A stretch of 64,000 bases of DNA from DATLCF01 sp035526505 (GTDB taxonomy: Bacteria; Patescibacteriota; Saccharimonadia; Saccharimonadales; UBA4665): positions 310,001 through 374,000 of the forward strand of contig DATLCF010000002.1 in NCBI GenBank assembly GCA_035526505.1. Reading direction: 5' to 3'. Under the pieces are notes generated by a model, which was not told the DNA's origin, did no database searches, and saw only the letters and a program-made list of their open reading frames with translations. The translations under genes and the position numbers were made by a program. Shown piece by piece: positions 43,271 to 51,903 of the stretch (position 1 is its first letter; each line of letters begins with the position of its first letter).

Positions 43271-44470
43271 TCACTCCTGGGAGTTCTGAGGAGGCGAGGC
43301 AAGAAACGCAGCTTCCGCCTCCTTTGCTCGCCGCCGGGCAACACCGAGCGACAGGAAAGTACCCATTAATGTGCCCATACACATGCCGCCGCTCGTCGAT
43401 TGCAGCACGCCTATCCTTTCGTCCGTCAAATGGCCGACAGCAACGTCATAAGCGTTCATACTTACTGCCCCCACCAAAGCGGGTATGCCAATATATCGAC
43501 GCACTTTGTCTACGAGCCCCCTGCCTTTCGGCTCTTCTTCCACAAAATGAATCTCCATAATGTTGTAAGCATGCCGGAATTCGTTAGCACCCACCTGTGT
43601 CACAACCTTAGCTGCTCGTATACGATACCGACAGTTATTAGCAGTTACTGCAAACCACTGTGCAGCCTCGTCTGTAGGGACCATATTCTGAATAAGCACA
43701 GCAATGTTGTCCGTAGGCTCCAGTTCTAATGCTCCAATCGTAGTAGGGTCGGCATCATTAAGGCTTTGCGTGACCAGCCTATGGACATCTGGATCGAATA
43801 TTGGCGTATGAGCTACCGCTACCTCAAACTGTTGAGGGTGCAAACCTTTCCGGAAACGGGCATATGTATTATAAAAAAGCACCGAATCGATAAGACCCAT
43901 ATAGAACGATTCCAGGGCCTCCGCTGTGGGAATGTCAATATCGCCATATAGCTCTCGGAATTGATTTTGTATGCGGTCGTGCAGTACAGCGTTGAGTACG
44001 GACAGCTTGTCGGAACCGGTATGTACCATTTCGCGATACTTTTCAATGAGCCACTGCGGTAAGTCATCGGACAACTCAAGTTCATCGTAACTCGACTTGA
44101 CCGTTGCTACAGCAACATCATAGGCATCCGGATCATCGGCGGAAAGCGTTTCCCCAGTATACTCATAATACTGATCGCCAGCCATTTGTGTGCCATACAG
44201 CTCACCAACCTTAAAGAACAAGCGGGCCTGAGTACTTGTAAAATCTCCACGTTTCACACGCCAGTCAGCCAATTGAGCGCCATACAATGCAGTCAGTATG
44301 TTCTGCGGGCTGCCATGTTTACGTACCTCCACAAAACTTCCCAGATCCTCAGTAGTCACTCGCAGCAGCCGTTGTTGAATATTTGCCAAGTCCGGAACAT
44401 CAAAAGGAAAAAGGCTCTCCCATACCTCGGGAGAGCCAGCTGTTTCAGGATTTGTAGTGGGAGTATTCAT
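43271..44470 (-). CDS. Unrecognised protein with a C-terminal membrane hairpin (399 aa)
   Basis: About 320 soluble, mostly helical residues lead into two closely spaced hydrophobic segments (about 330-348 and 362-382, the second Gly/Met-rich with MCMGTLMGTFLSL), ending in a charged tail. The soluble part has no motif I know; a single cysteine is in NNCRYRI. It has no clear Shine-Dalgarno site. It is divergent from another unrecognised gene; both might belong to one lineage-specific envelope function. Confidence 0.55.
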   Translation of the reverse strand: MNTPTTNPETAGSPEVWESLFPFDVPDLANIQQRLLRVTTEDLGSFVEVRKHGSPQNILTALYGAQLADWRVKRGDFTSTQARLFFKVGELYGTQMAGDQYYEYTGETLSADDPDAYDVAVATVKSSYDELELSDDLPQWLIEKYREMVHTGSDKLSVLNAVLHDRIQNQFRELYGDIDIPTAEALESFYMGLIDSVLFYNTYARFRKGLHPQQFEVAVAHTPIFDPDVHRLVTQSLNDADPTTIGALELEPTDNIAVLIQNMVPTDEAAQWFAVTANNCRYRIRAAKVVTQVGANEFRHAYNIMEIHFVEEEPKGRGLVDKVRRYIGIPALVGAVSMNAYDVAVGHLTDERIGVLQSTSGGMCMGTLMGTFLSLGVARRRAKEAEAAFLASPPQNSQE

Positions 44471-44554
44471 AATATTTCTTTATCCACTATTTATTTTTAT
44501 ACAATATTTGACAATGTAATTCAACCGGAGTATTGTAATACGGTTAGTTAAAAG

Positions 44555-44573
44555 GCGGGAGCTACTCCTGCCA
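44555..44573 (+). other. Hairpin just upstream of the 375-residue gene
   Basis: GGCGGGAG and CTCCTGCC form an 8-bp stem (one G-U pair) with a CTA loop, 9 bases before the ATG at 44583. The GGGAG lies in the stem, so the only Shine-Dalgarno-like bases would be masked. Confidence 0.4.
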
Positions 44574-44582
44574 AATCTTTTT

Positions 44583-45710
44583 ATGAGTGAAACACACGAA
44601 ATTGGGCTTGGTTTTGATTTGCGTACACAGCGCGATCCTGCCACCATACATGGATTAGGAGGTGCCATGTTGGACGAACAAGAAAAAATCAAACGTACTG
44701 GCTACCTGAGCCAGGAGTTTATTGATAAGCGCGAGGGCGATTGGACCGATCGTGACGGGCAAACGGTCTGGCTCGGCTGTAGCGATGAGGGCAAACCAAC
44801 TGACGCCTCTATTGCCGACCTTGAACAACATAATCCTGACGTTATGAGCCCTCGTGAGGGCTTTTTAAGTGTCTATGGGCAGGTACCGGGGCTTGCCAAA
44901 AATGCATTAGCAGTTGGCATAGCTACCCAGGGAGAGGAATTTATAAAACGCGTAGATGGCCTAGAGGGGCTCATCGATAAGCTCACTCGTTTTATGAAAG
45001 ACGACGATAGCCCATTGAGCGTGCAGCCAGCGCTACACAGCGACCGTACCAAAGAAGCTGCAGCAGGGGACACAGCCGTTTCTGAGACAACCCTCTTTTG
45101 CGCTCACGGCCAAGCGGCAACTGGCTGCGCATACTGCGGTGGTGTGGGCGCGGTTGCCCACCTAGTGGGGACTAATGCTCGTGTGCAAGAAGTTGGTAAA
45201 GCAGATATAGCCTATGTAACCGGCAGGGATGACGGCATAACCGTCGATGCCCTTATTGCAGCCCAGGCCAAGGTTGCCCAAAGCATTGGACCAGATTTTG
45301 CTTTTAGCCGGGAAGAATACGTAGCATCGAGCCTACCAGTCATGGTGCTTCAGCGCGCCGGGGAGGGGGATAAACATATTGCCGCCAGCAAGACGGGTGC
45401 AATTATCAACCTTAACCCATACGAAGTTCGCAATGCTCACAAGGCCTGCGACGCAGATGAAGATTTTTATGGATTGGATATTGCAGGCGCAGCATTGGCA
45501 ATACGCCGAGCGCTCAAAGAGTACGAACTTCCAGCGGACTTGCTTATGAAGTCTTTGATATTGGATGCCGCTGCCGTACGCGCCGTGCTTGCATCACATG
45601 ACACAGAAGGCGACATAACCGCCGATCCACGGCGTATTGGTCTAGGCGTACGGGGTGGCACATACCAAAATGCACTGGAGCAAATCAAACGCCTGGAACA
45701 CGCTGCGTAG
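44583..45710 (+). CDS. Unrecognised soluble protein with a C-x7-C-x2-C motif (375 aa)
   Basis: A soluble protein without membrane segments. Around residues 171-182 it has FCAHGQAATGCAYCGG, a possible metal-binding knuckle. The C-terminal half (about 240-375) looks like a compact alpha/beta domain with an INLNPYEVRNAHKACDADE segment that could bind a ligand or metal. I cannot assign it. A structured hairpin precedes the start and a strong bidirectional terminator follows. Confidence 0.55.
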   Translation: MSETHEIGLGFDLRTQRDPATIHGLGGAMLDEQEKIKRTGYLSQEFIDKREGDWTDRDGQTVWLGCSDEGKPTDASIADLEQHNPDVMSPREGFLSVYGQVPGLAKNALAVGIATQGEEFIKRVDGLEGLIDKLTRFMKDDDSPLSVQPALHSDRTKEAAAGDTAVSETTLFCAHGQAATGCAYCGGVGAVAHLVGTNARVQEVGKADIAYVTGRDDGITVDALIAAQAKVAQSIGPDFAFSREEYVASSLPVMVLQRAGEGDKHIAASKTGAIINLNPYEVRNAHKACDADEDFYGLDIAGAALAIRRALKEYELPADLLMKSLILDAAAVRAVLASHDTEGDITADPRRIGLGVRGGTYQNALEQIKRLEHAA

Positions 45711-45725
45711 GTGTATTGCTCGACA

Positions 45726-45770
45726 CAAAATAAAAACACTAGTTCTAAGCAAACCAGTGTTTTTATTTTG
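45726..45770 (+). terminator. Bidirectional terminator at the end of the ATP synthase operon
   Basis: CAAAATAAAAACACT pairs with AGTGTTTTTATTTTG over 15 bp around a 15-base loop. It serves the upstream plus-strand gene and the minus-strand atp operon. Confidence 0.8.
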
Positions 45771-45780
45771 CTAGAGCTTT

Positions 45781-46212
45781 CTAGCCGCGGTGCTGGGAAT
45801 GGCGGCGGCGGAGTTTTGCCACCTCCAGGCGGATAGAGTGGCGGTCCACCAGGCTGCCCGCTTTGTCCAGTTCCACTTGAGTTTTAGCCTCGCGGCGCAG
45901 GGCAACGGCGGCATCGTGGGCTTTTTGGGCTTCGGCCTCGTTAATTTCGTCGCCGTGGGCGGCTTCGTCTACCAACACGCGGGCACCGTCTTTGGTAATT
46001 TCCAGCACGCCGCCGTAGGTAGCGTAGTGTTCCAGGTGATAGTCTGGGTCCGATGCCTTGCGGCGGATGGTAATAACACCGGGCACTAATTGTGCCAGCA
46101 ACGGCTCATGCTGCGGCAGTACGGTAATTTGGCCAGCAGCGGTGGGCAAGATAACCGAATAGGCTTCGGCCTTAAATTTTATACCGTCAAGGGATACCAA
46201 TTCAAAATTCAT
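45781..46212 (-). CDS. atpC: ATP synthase epsilon subunit
   Basis: A 143-residue F1 central-stalk subunit. The N-terminal beta-sandwich (about 1-85) has LPTAAGQITVLPQHEPLL and the HYATYGGVLEI strand; the C-terminal helical hairpin (about 92-140) is charged and ends Arg/His-rich. It is the last gene of the operon and its start overlaps the preceding unrecognised gene by four bases. Confidence 0.93.
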   Translation of the reverse strand: MNFELVSLDGIKFKAEAYSVILPTAAGQITVLPQHEPLLAQLVPGVITIRRKASDPDYHLEHYATYGGVLEITKDGARVLVDEAAHGDEINEAEAQKAHDAAVALRREAKTQVELDKAGSLVDRHSIRLEVAKLRRRHSQHRG

Positions 46213-46541
46213 ACTATACCTTTCAGCGGTGCAAGCACTTGTGTAGGGCGAACATACATTGACCCTTCAGTAGCCGGTTTAGGCAAATCAGGGTTTAATC
46301 TCATAATAGATTCGGAACTGGGATAACATTTATCGGTTGTCTGCAGCGGAAAACTTTGCGAAAAGGCATCTAATACACCCGCCCCTTTATACGCTTCGAT
46401 ACAGGCGTCCCTGGTGCCTTCGTCTACAACGCCGACAAGTTCCATATGTCCTAATACCGTCACCCTATGTCTGGCCGCTGCCTGTTGGGCGTACCGCCCC
46501 AACGTAGAGTTAACTTCGGGCCAATGGTTTCTTTCAGACAC
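46209..46541 (-). CDS. Unrecognised 110-residue protein between atpD and atpC
   Basis: A small soluble protein encoded in the ATP synthase operon where other bacteria have no gene. It starts with GTG overlapping the atpD stop (TAGTG) and its own stop overlaps the atpC start (ATGA), so translation is coupled on both sides. The sequence has a helical N-terminus, a TVLGHMELVGVVDEG strand pair, two cysteines (RDACIEAYK, TDKCYPSS) and a Pro-rich end. I know no such family. It may be an assembly or regulatory factor of F1. Confidence 0.7.
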   Translation of the reverse strand: MSERNHWPEVNSTLGRYAQQAAARHRVTVLGHMELVGVVDEGTRDACIEAYKGAGVLDAFSQSFPLQTTDKCYPSSESIMRLNPDLPKPATEGSMYVRPTQVLAPLKGIV

Positions 46542-47932
46542 TACTTAACCTCGCTAATGGCACCCTTGAGGTAGAAGGCGCTTTCCGGTTTGCTGTCGTG
46601 CTTGCCATCCAGGATTTCGCGGAAGCCTTTGATAGTATCCTTGAGTGGCACGTACTGGCCGGGGTTGTTGGTAAACTTTTCGGCTACATAGAAGGGCTGG
46701 CTTAGGAACCGCTGGATGCGGCGGGCACGAGCCACGGTTTGCTTGTCTTCGTCAGACAATTCTTCCATGCCCAAGATGGCGATAATGTCTTGCAGGTCTT
46801 TGTAGCGCTGCAAAATACGCTGCACTTCGCGGGCCACGGCATAGTGTTCTTCGCCCACAATTTCCGGGTCCAAAATGGTACTGTTACTGTCCAGCGGGTC
46901 AACGGCGGGGTAGATACCAATGTCGGTCAGCGCACGGTTTAGCACAATGGTGCTGTCCAGGTGGGCAAAGGTGGTGGCGGGGGCAGGGTCGGTAAGGTCG
47001 TCGGCGGGCACGTAAACGGCCTGGATAGAGGTAATAGAACCTTGCTTGGTACTAGTAATACGCTCTTGCAAGGCACCCATTTCTTGCTGCAGATTGGGTT
47101 GGTAACCCACAGCACTAGGCAAGCGGCCCAGCAGAGCAGATACCTCGGAACCGGCTTGGGTAAAGCGGAAGATGTTGTCAATAAACAGCAGAATGTCCTT
47201 ACCTTGGTCGCGGAAACCTTCGGCCATGGTAAGTGCGCTTAGACCCACGCGTAAACGGGCACCAGGCGGTTCGTTCATCTGGCCAAAGACAAGGCTGGTG
47301 TTTTTGAGCACATCAGCTTCCTTCATTTCCTCGTATAGGTCGTTACCCTCGCGGGTGCGTTCGCCTACGCCGGCAAATACCGAATAGCCGCTGTGGAACT
47401 TGGCAATGTTGTTAATAAGCTCCTGGATCAGCACGGTTTTGCCCACACCGGCCCCACCAAACAAGCCAACCTTACCACCCTTAACAATAGGGGCGATAAG
47501 GTCGATTACCTTAATACCGGTTTCCAGAATTTCGATAGAACCAGATTGATCTTCCAAAGCAGGGGGCTGCTTGTGGATGGGTGCTACGGTTTTAAATACG
47601 CCGGCTTTGCCGTCAATAGGCTCGCCAATAACGTTAAACATACGGCCCAGGGTGTCGTTGCCCACAGGTACGGAAATGGCTGCGCCAGTGTCCACGACAT
47701 CGTGGCCACGTTTAAGGCCGTCGGTGCTGGACAGGGCAACCGTGCGCACTACGCTTTCGCTCAGGTGCTGGGCCACTTCCAACAGCAATGCCTGGCCGTT
47801 TAGCACCACCTTAAGGGCATTATTAATGGGCGGCAACGTCTTACCCTTGAATTCTACGTCTACTACCACGCCCACTACCTGCACGACATGGCCGGTGTTG
47901 GTTGTGGTTTTTTCTTTGGTTACTGTGCTCAT
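46541..47932 (-). CDS. atpD: ATP synthase beta subunit
   Basis: The catalytic F1 subunit, 463 residues. Walker A GGAGVGKTVLIQEL (about 152-165), Walker B ILLFIDNIFRFTQAG, the catalytic ERTREGNDLY region and the DELSEED equivalent MEELSDEDK are all present. The start ATG shares a base with the upstream stop (TAATG), and its AAGGAG site lies inside that upstream gene. Confidence 0.98.
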   Translation of the reverse strand: MSTVTKEKTTTNTGHVVQVVGVVVDVEFKGKTLPPINNALKVVLNGQALLLEVAQHLSESVVRTVALSSTDGLKRGHDVVDTGAAISVPVGNDTLGRMFNVIGEPIDGKAGVFKTVAPIHKQPPALEDQSGSIEILETGIKVIDLIAPIVKGGKVGLFGGAGVGKTVLIQELINNIAKFHSGYSVFAGVGERTREGNDLYEEMKEADVLKNTSLVFGQMNEPPGARLRVGLSALTMAEGFRDQGKDILLFIDNIFRFTQAGSEVSALLGRLPSAVGYQPNLQQEMGALQERITSTKQGSITSIQAVYVPADDLTDPAPATTFAHLDSTIVLNRALTDIGIYPAVDPLDSNSTILDPEIVGEEHYAVAREVQRILQRYKDLQDIIAILGMEELSDEDKQTVARARRIQRFLSQPFYVAEKFTNNPGQYVPLKDTIKGFREILDGKHDSKPESAFYLKGAISEVK

Positions 47933-48276
47933 TATTGTTCTCCTTGAGGTGTAAATGATTCTAAAGTTTGATCTTCAACGGCAAGGCCTGCCAGACATTC
48001 CTGTAGTCTGGCGGCATTTTTTGACCCAATGGAGCCCAGTGGTTCGGGTACTGCATCCCCTGCGCATGCCGCTTGCGCTAACTTATCTCGCTCAACTACG
48101 TTCCATCGTTCAACTTCGCGTCGCGGATCGGCCATATTTAAGAATTGCCGTACTCGAGCTCCCTCGTCAGCAGTAAATTCAGGGCCCATTACAGGTAGCG
48201 GCGCACCGTTATTAATAGCATCATTGTAACGTCTTAAGTACGTAGTAATATTTCCGTAACTAGTATCTACGTTCAT
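47932..48276 (-). CDS. Unrecognised 114-residue protein between atpG and atpD
   Basis: A second extra gene inside the ATP synthase operon. It begins in an ATGA overlap with the atpG stop and ends in a TAATG overlap with the atpD start. The protein is soluble and helical (YLRRYNDAINNG, ADEGARVRQFLNM, RREVERWNVVERDKLAQAA) with two cysteines and an acidic C-terminus. It has no similarity I can see to atpC, atpH or the other inserted gene. Position and coupling argue for equimolar or regulated production with F1 subunits. Confidence 0.7.
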   Translation of the reverse strand: MNVDTSYGNITTYLRRYNDAINNGAPLPVMGPEFTADEGARVRQFLNMADPRREVERWNVVERDKLAQAACAGDAVPEPLGSIGSKNAARLQECLAGLAVEDQTLESFTPQGEQ

Positions 48277-49142
48277 TTCATGGCCTCCGCGCCGCCGGTT
48301 ATTTCGGCTAGCTCCTGGGTAATGGCTGCCTGGCGGGCATTGTTGTATTCCAGGGTGAGGTCCTCGATTAAATCGCTGGCGTTGTCGGTAGCGTTTTTCA
48401 TGGCCAGCATACGCATGGAGTGCTCAGAGGCCGACGCCTCCAGCAATGCCTGGTAAATTTGCACTTCCAACAGGCGCAGGGCAGCGGCATGCAGCAGGGC
48501 TTCGGGCGAAGGCTCTATGTCGCCATATGCCAGCTCGTCGGCGCCCTCTACTTCGTCAAAACCGGCGGGCAACAGACGTTGCACGGTTATCTGCTGGGTA
48601 ATAGTGGATACAAACTGGGTGTAAATAATATCTACGGCGTCTACCTCGCCATCGGCAAACAGGCCAACCACACTGGTAAGGATGGGGCGCATGCTGTCGG
48701 CATCGGGCCGGTCGGGCAATTCCTGATATATGGCCTGTACATCCAGGCCAGCAATGCGGCTGGTGGCGTGGGCTGCCTGGCGGCCGATGGCTACCACCGA
48801 TGTTTTGATGCTTTTTTCGCGGTCGGCTTTGGCCTCAGCAATAAGGCGGCGGATAACATTGGCGTTATAGGCGCCGGCCAGGCCGCGGTCGCTAGTGATC
48901 ACAATAAGCAAGCGGTTCTTAACCGGGCGGGGGGTAAACAAGCGGAATTCGCTGTCGTCGGCGGCCAGTTTGCGCAGGCGGGTAAGGATTTCGCGCGCCA
49001 GGCGCGAATACTCGCGCGGCTTGGCCACGGCATCCTGCGCATGGCGCAGCTTGCTGGCAGCTACCAACTGCATAGCGCGTGTAATCTGCTTGGTATTCTT
49101 TACCGAGCCAATGCGCCGTTTAATTTGCTGCCTGGAAGCCAT
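48273..49142 (-). CDS. atpG: ATP synthase gamma subunit
   Basis: The rotating F1 shaft, 289 residues. The N-terminal helix (RIGSVKNTKQITRAMQLVAASKLR) and the C-terminal helix (RMLAMKNATDNASDLIEDLTLEYN, with RQAAITQELAEI) form the coiled coil; the central Rossmann-like domain has ITSDRGLAGAYNANV. It starts 6 bases after the atpA stop. Confidence 0.96.
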   Translation of the reverse strand: MASRQQIKRRIGSVKNTKQITRAMQLVAASKLRHAQDAVAKPREYSRLAREILTRLRKLAADDSEFRLFTPRPVKNRLLIVITSDRGLAGAYNANVIRRLIAEAKADREKSIKTSVVAIGRQAAHATSRIAGLDVQAIYQELPDRPDADSMRPILTSVVGLFADGEVDAVDIIYTQFVSTITQQITVQRLLPAGFDEVEGADELAYGDIEPSPEALLHAAALRLLEVQIYQALLEASASEHSMRMLAMKNATDNASDLIEDLTLEYNNARQAAITQELAEITGGAEAMK

Positions 49143-49148
49143 GAATTG

Positions 49149-50711
49149 CTACTTCTCCTCAGCCTCTTTAGGCTTTTTGGTGTGCACTGCATACGATTTA
49201 GCCACCTTTTGGGCAGCAGCCAAGACGGTTTTTTCAAGCTTTTCGTCGGGTTTGTCGCCCTTGTTTAGGGTTTTAACCACGTCTTTGTGGTCGCGTTCCA
49301 GCAGGGCGATCAGCTCAGCCTGGACATCTTTCATTTTTTCCGTGGGTACGGTGTCGAAAGCACCCTTGGTAGCAGCCATTAGGGTGGCTACCTGTTCGGC
49401 AATGCTGAGCGGGCTGTACTGTTTTTGCTTGAGCAGCTCGGTCAGACGCTGGCCGCGTTCGATAGATTGCTTGGTTTCTTCGTCTAGGTCGCTCGAAAAT
49501 TGGGCGAAAGCTGCCAGTTCGCGGAACTGGGCCAGGGACAGCTTAAGGCCGCCGGATACGCCCTTAACCGCTTTGGTTTGGGCGCTACCACCCACGCGGG
49601 ACACACTTAAACCAACTGAAATAGCCGGGCGAATACCCTGGTAAAACAGGTTGGTTTCCAAAAATATCTGGCCATCGGTAATAGAAATAACGTTGGTGGG
49701 GATGTAGGCGCTAATGTCGCCGGCCTGGGTTTCGATAATAGGCAGGGCAGTAAGGCTGCCAGCGCCCAGATCATCGTTCAGCTTGGCTGCGCGTTCCAGT
49801 AAACGGGAGTGCAGGTAAAACACATCGCCAGGGTAGGCTTCGCGGCCGGGCGGACGGCGCAACAGCAGGGACATTTGGCGGTAAGCTACAGCATGCTTGG
49901 TCAGGTCGTCGTAAATTATCAGCGCGTGCTGCTTATTGTCGCGGAAGTATTCACCCATGGCGGCACCAGCGTAAGGGGCCAAGTACAGCAGCGGGGCCGG
50001 ATCGGCAGGGCCGGTGGCCACAATAATGGTTTGGTCCATAACGCCTTCGCGCTTAAGGCGCTCCACTAGTGCGGCAATTTTGGACAACTTTTGGCCAACA
50101 GCCACATAAATGTTAATAACACCGGTATTTTGCTTGGCCTGGTTAATCATGGTATCTACGGCAATAGCGGTTTTACCGGTTTGGCGGTCGCCAATAATCA
50201 GCTCGCGCTGGCCGCGGCCAATGGGCACCATGGTGTCGATAGCCATAATGCCGGTCATCAGGGGTTCGTGCACACCTTTGCGGGCCATAACGCCCGGGGC
50301 TTTGCGCTCGATAAGCCCGCGCTCGTGGGTTTTAATAGCACCTTTACCATCCAGGGGGCGGCCCAGCGGATCAACCACGCGGCCAACTAGTTCTGGCCCA
50401 ACCGGTACGTCCAGTACACGGCCCGTAAGGGTTACTTTGGCACCAGCCACCACCTTGCTGTCGTCGCCCATCAGCACAGCGCCAATTTCGTCTTCCAGCA
50501 GGTTTAGTACAAAGGCGGTTACCGTGCCGCCATCGTTGGTTTCGATGTCTACCACTTCGTTATAGCCGGCACCACGTAGGCCATATACCCAGGCAACGCC
50601 GTCACCCACGCGGGTAACTACGCCGGTTTCTTCCAAACCTTTGGTAGTGCGCAGGCTTTGGATGGCGTTGCGCAGTTCGCTTGATAGTTCCTGTATTGCT
50701 AAATCACTCAT
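49149..50711 (-). CDS. atpA: ATP synthase alpha subunit
   Basis: The non-catalytic F1 nucleotide-binding subunit, 520 residues. Walker A is GDRQTGKTAIAVD (about 170-182) and the arginine-finger region is SVSRVGGSAQ (about 371-380). The C-terminus has a longer Lys/Glu-rich tail than usual. AAGGAG precedes the ATG. Confidence 0.98.
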   Translation of the reverse strand: MSDLAIQELSSELRNAIQSLRTTKGLEETGVVTRVGDGVAWVYGLRGAGYNEVVDIETNDGGTVTAFVLNLLEDEIGAVLMGDDSKVVAGAKVTLTGRVLDVPVGPELVGRVVDPLGRPLDGKGAIKTHERGLIERKAPGVMARKGVHEPLMTGIMAIDTMVPIGRGQRELIIGDRQTGKTAIAVDTMINQAKQNTGVINIYVAVGQKLSKIAALVERLKREGVMDQTIIVATGPADPAPLLYLAPYAGAAMGEYFRDNKQHALIIYDDLTKHAVAYRQMSLLLRRPPGREAYPGDVFYLHSRLLERAAKLNDDLGAGSLTALPIIETQAGDISAYIPTNVISITDGQIFLETNLFYQGIRPAISVGLSVSRVGGSAQTKAVKGVSGGLKLSLAQFRELAAFAQFSSDLDEETKQSIERGQRLTELLKQKQYSPLSIAEQVATLMAATKGAFDTVPTEKMKDVQAELIALLERDHKDVVKTLNKGDKPDEKLEKTVLAAAQKVAKSYAVHTKKPKEAEEK

Positions 50712-50733
50712 AAATAATCTCGTTTCTCCTTGC

Positions 50734-51132
50734 TCACTTTATGGCGGCCAATTGCCGCAGTTGGGAGCGCACGCTTACGTCAAGCTGCCCATCTGGTGTA
50801 CGCGCTACTAAGCCGCCCAGCAGGTCGCGGTCGACATGCTCGGACAGCTCTACGCGTACAGCAGATGTAGCCTGGCGCAAGGTGCGCTTCAGCTCGTCCC
50901 GAATAGCCTCGGTCAGGGGGCGGGCGCTGGTAACGTCCACCAGCAAATGCCCGGTTTGGTCGTACAGCTCGTGGGCAATATCGTTCACCAGCAGGTCAAT
51001 GTCTTCGACCTTGTTCTGCTCCACCAGGTAGGCGGCCAGCACTTTTATCCAGTGGGCACGCTTGGCCGGTTCGGCTACCAGCTTGGCGGCTACGGCCCGG
51101 GCAACGACACGGCGGGAGAGCTTGGAATTCAT
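50734..51132 (-). CDS. atpH: ATP synthase delta subunit
   Basis: The peripheral-stalk subunit that joins F1 to the b subunits, 132 residues and thus shorter than the usual 170-180. The C-terminal beta region VRVELSEHVDRDLLGGLVARTPDGQLDVSVRSQ is conserved in position. The N-terminal helical domain is truncated relative to E. coli. The ATG at 51132 overlaps the atpF end; AAGGAG lies within atpF. Confidence 0.85.
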   Translation of the reverse strand: MNSKLSRRVVARAVAAKLVAEPAKRAHWIKVLAAYLVEQNKVEDIDLLVNDIAHELYDQTGHLLVDVTSARPLTEAIRDELKRTLRQATSAVRVELSEHVDRDLLGGLVARTPDGQLDVSVRSQLRQLAAIK

Positions 51133-51133
51133 A

Positions 51134-51664
51134 TTATGCTTGCTCCTTGAGGGCTTCGCGGATAAGACCGGCATCGCGCTTGTCGTCCAGTTTTTCGTGC
51201 ACTACATGCTCGGTAGCCAGGGCCACTAGTTTGACCGTTTCGGTTTTAAGCATATCGCGGGCTTTGCTGACATCCACATCCAGCTGGGCGCGGGCATCTT
51301 TTACAATTTGGTCAGCGCGGGTTTTGGCTTTGCTTTCGGCCTCGGCCACCAGGGCAGCGGCTTCTTGCTGGGAACGGGCAATAACGTCGTCGGCCTCTTT
51401 GCGCGCAGCATCCAGCATATCGGCCACTTTGGCTTCGGCTTTTTCAAGCGCTTCCTGTGATTGCTTGGCCTCCTGCAGGCCGGCTTCGATGGCTGTACGC
51501 CGGTCGTCGATGGCCTTAATAAGGGCCGGGTACACAAACTTGCCCAGCACAAATACCAGGATCAGGAAGGCAATGCCTTGCTCAATAAACAGCTGGAGAT
51601 TCAGGCCCAAGGCCTCAATCAATCCCGGCGATGCTGCATGTTCAGTTGTTGCAAAAAATTGCAT
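51134..51664 (-). CDS. atpF: ATP synthase b subunit
   Basis: A 176-residue peripheral-stalk subunit. One membrane helix at about 26-46 (IEQGIAFLILVFVLGKFVY) is followed by a long Ala/Glu/Lys coiled coil (about 55-160). It lies between atpE and atpH as in most bacteria. Confidence 0.93.
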   Translation of the reverse strand: MQFFATTEHAASPGLIEALGLNLQLFIEQGIAFLILVFVLGKFVYPALIKAIDDRRTAIEAGLQEAKQSQEALEKAEAKVADMLDAARKEADDVIARSQQEAAALVAEAESKAKTRADQIVKDARAQLDVDVSKARDMLKTETVKLVALATEHVVHEKLDDKRDAGLIREALKEQA

Positions 51665-51676
51665 GATACCTCAAAA

Positions 51677-51892
51677 CTATTTCAAGAATTTAACAATCAG
51701 GGCAACAACCAAACCAATAATAGCCAGGGCGTCCACGAAGGACATAGCCAAGATCATAAGGGTTCGGATTTTACCCAATGCTTCCGGGTTGCGGCCGGCA
51801 GCCTGTACAGCGCCAGCGCCTACCAACCCTAGGCCAATACCACAACCGGCTGCTGCGATTGCGTAGGTCAAACCAAATGCTAATGATTCCAT
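51677..51892 (-). CDS. atpE: ATP synthase c subunit
   Basis: A 71-residue hairpin that forms the rotor ring. The loop is GRNPEALGKIR and the ion-binding carboxylate in helix 2 is aspartate in SFVDALAIIG, as in E. coli rather than the glutamate of most bacteria. No Gln/Glu sodium signature is evident, so protons are the likely coupling ion. The first helix contains a cysteine in an AGCGIGLG glycine motif. Confidence 0.95.
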   Translation of the reverse strand: MESLAFGLTYAIAAAGCGIGLGLVGAGAVQAAGRNPEALGKIRTLMILAMSFVDALAIIGLVVALIVKFLK

Positions 51893-51903
51893 TAATAACT
51901 CCT

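Noticed and set aside
48420..49268. Long plus-strand open frame across atpG
   Set aside because: It is antisense to a certain gene and reads His/Gln/Gly-rich filler with no domain.
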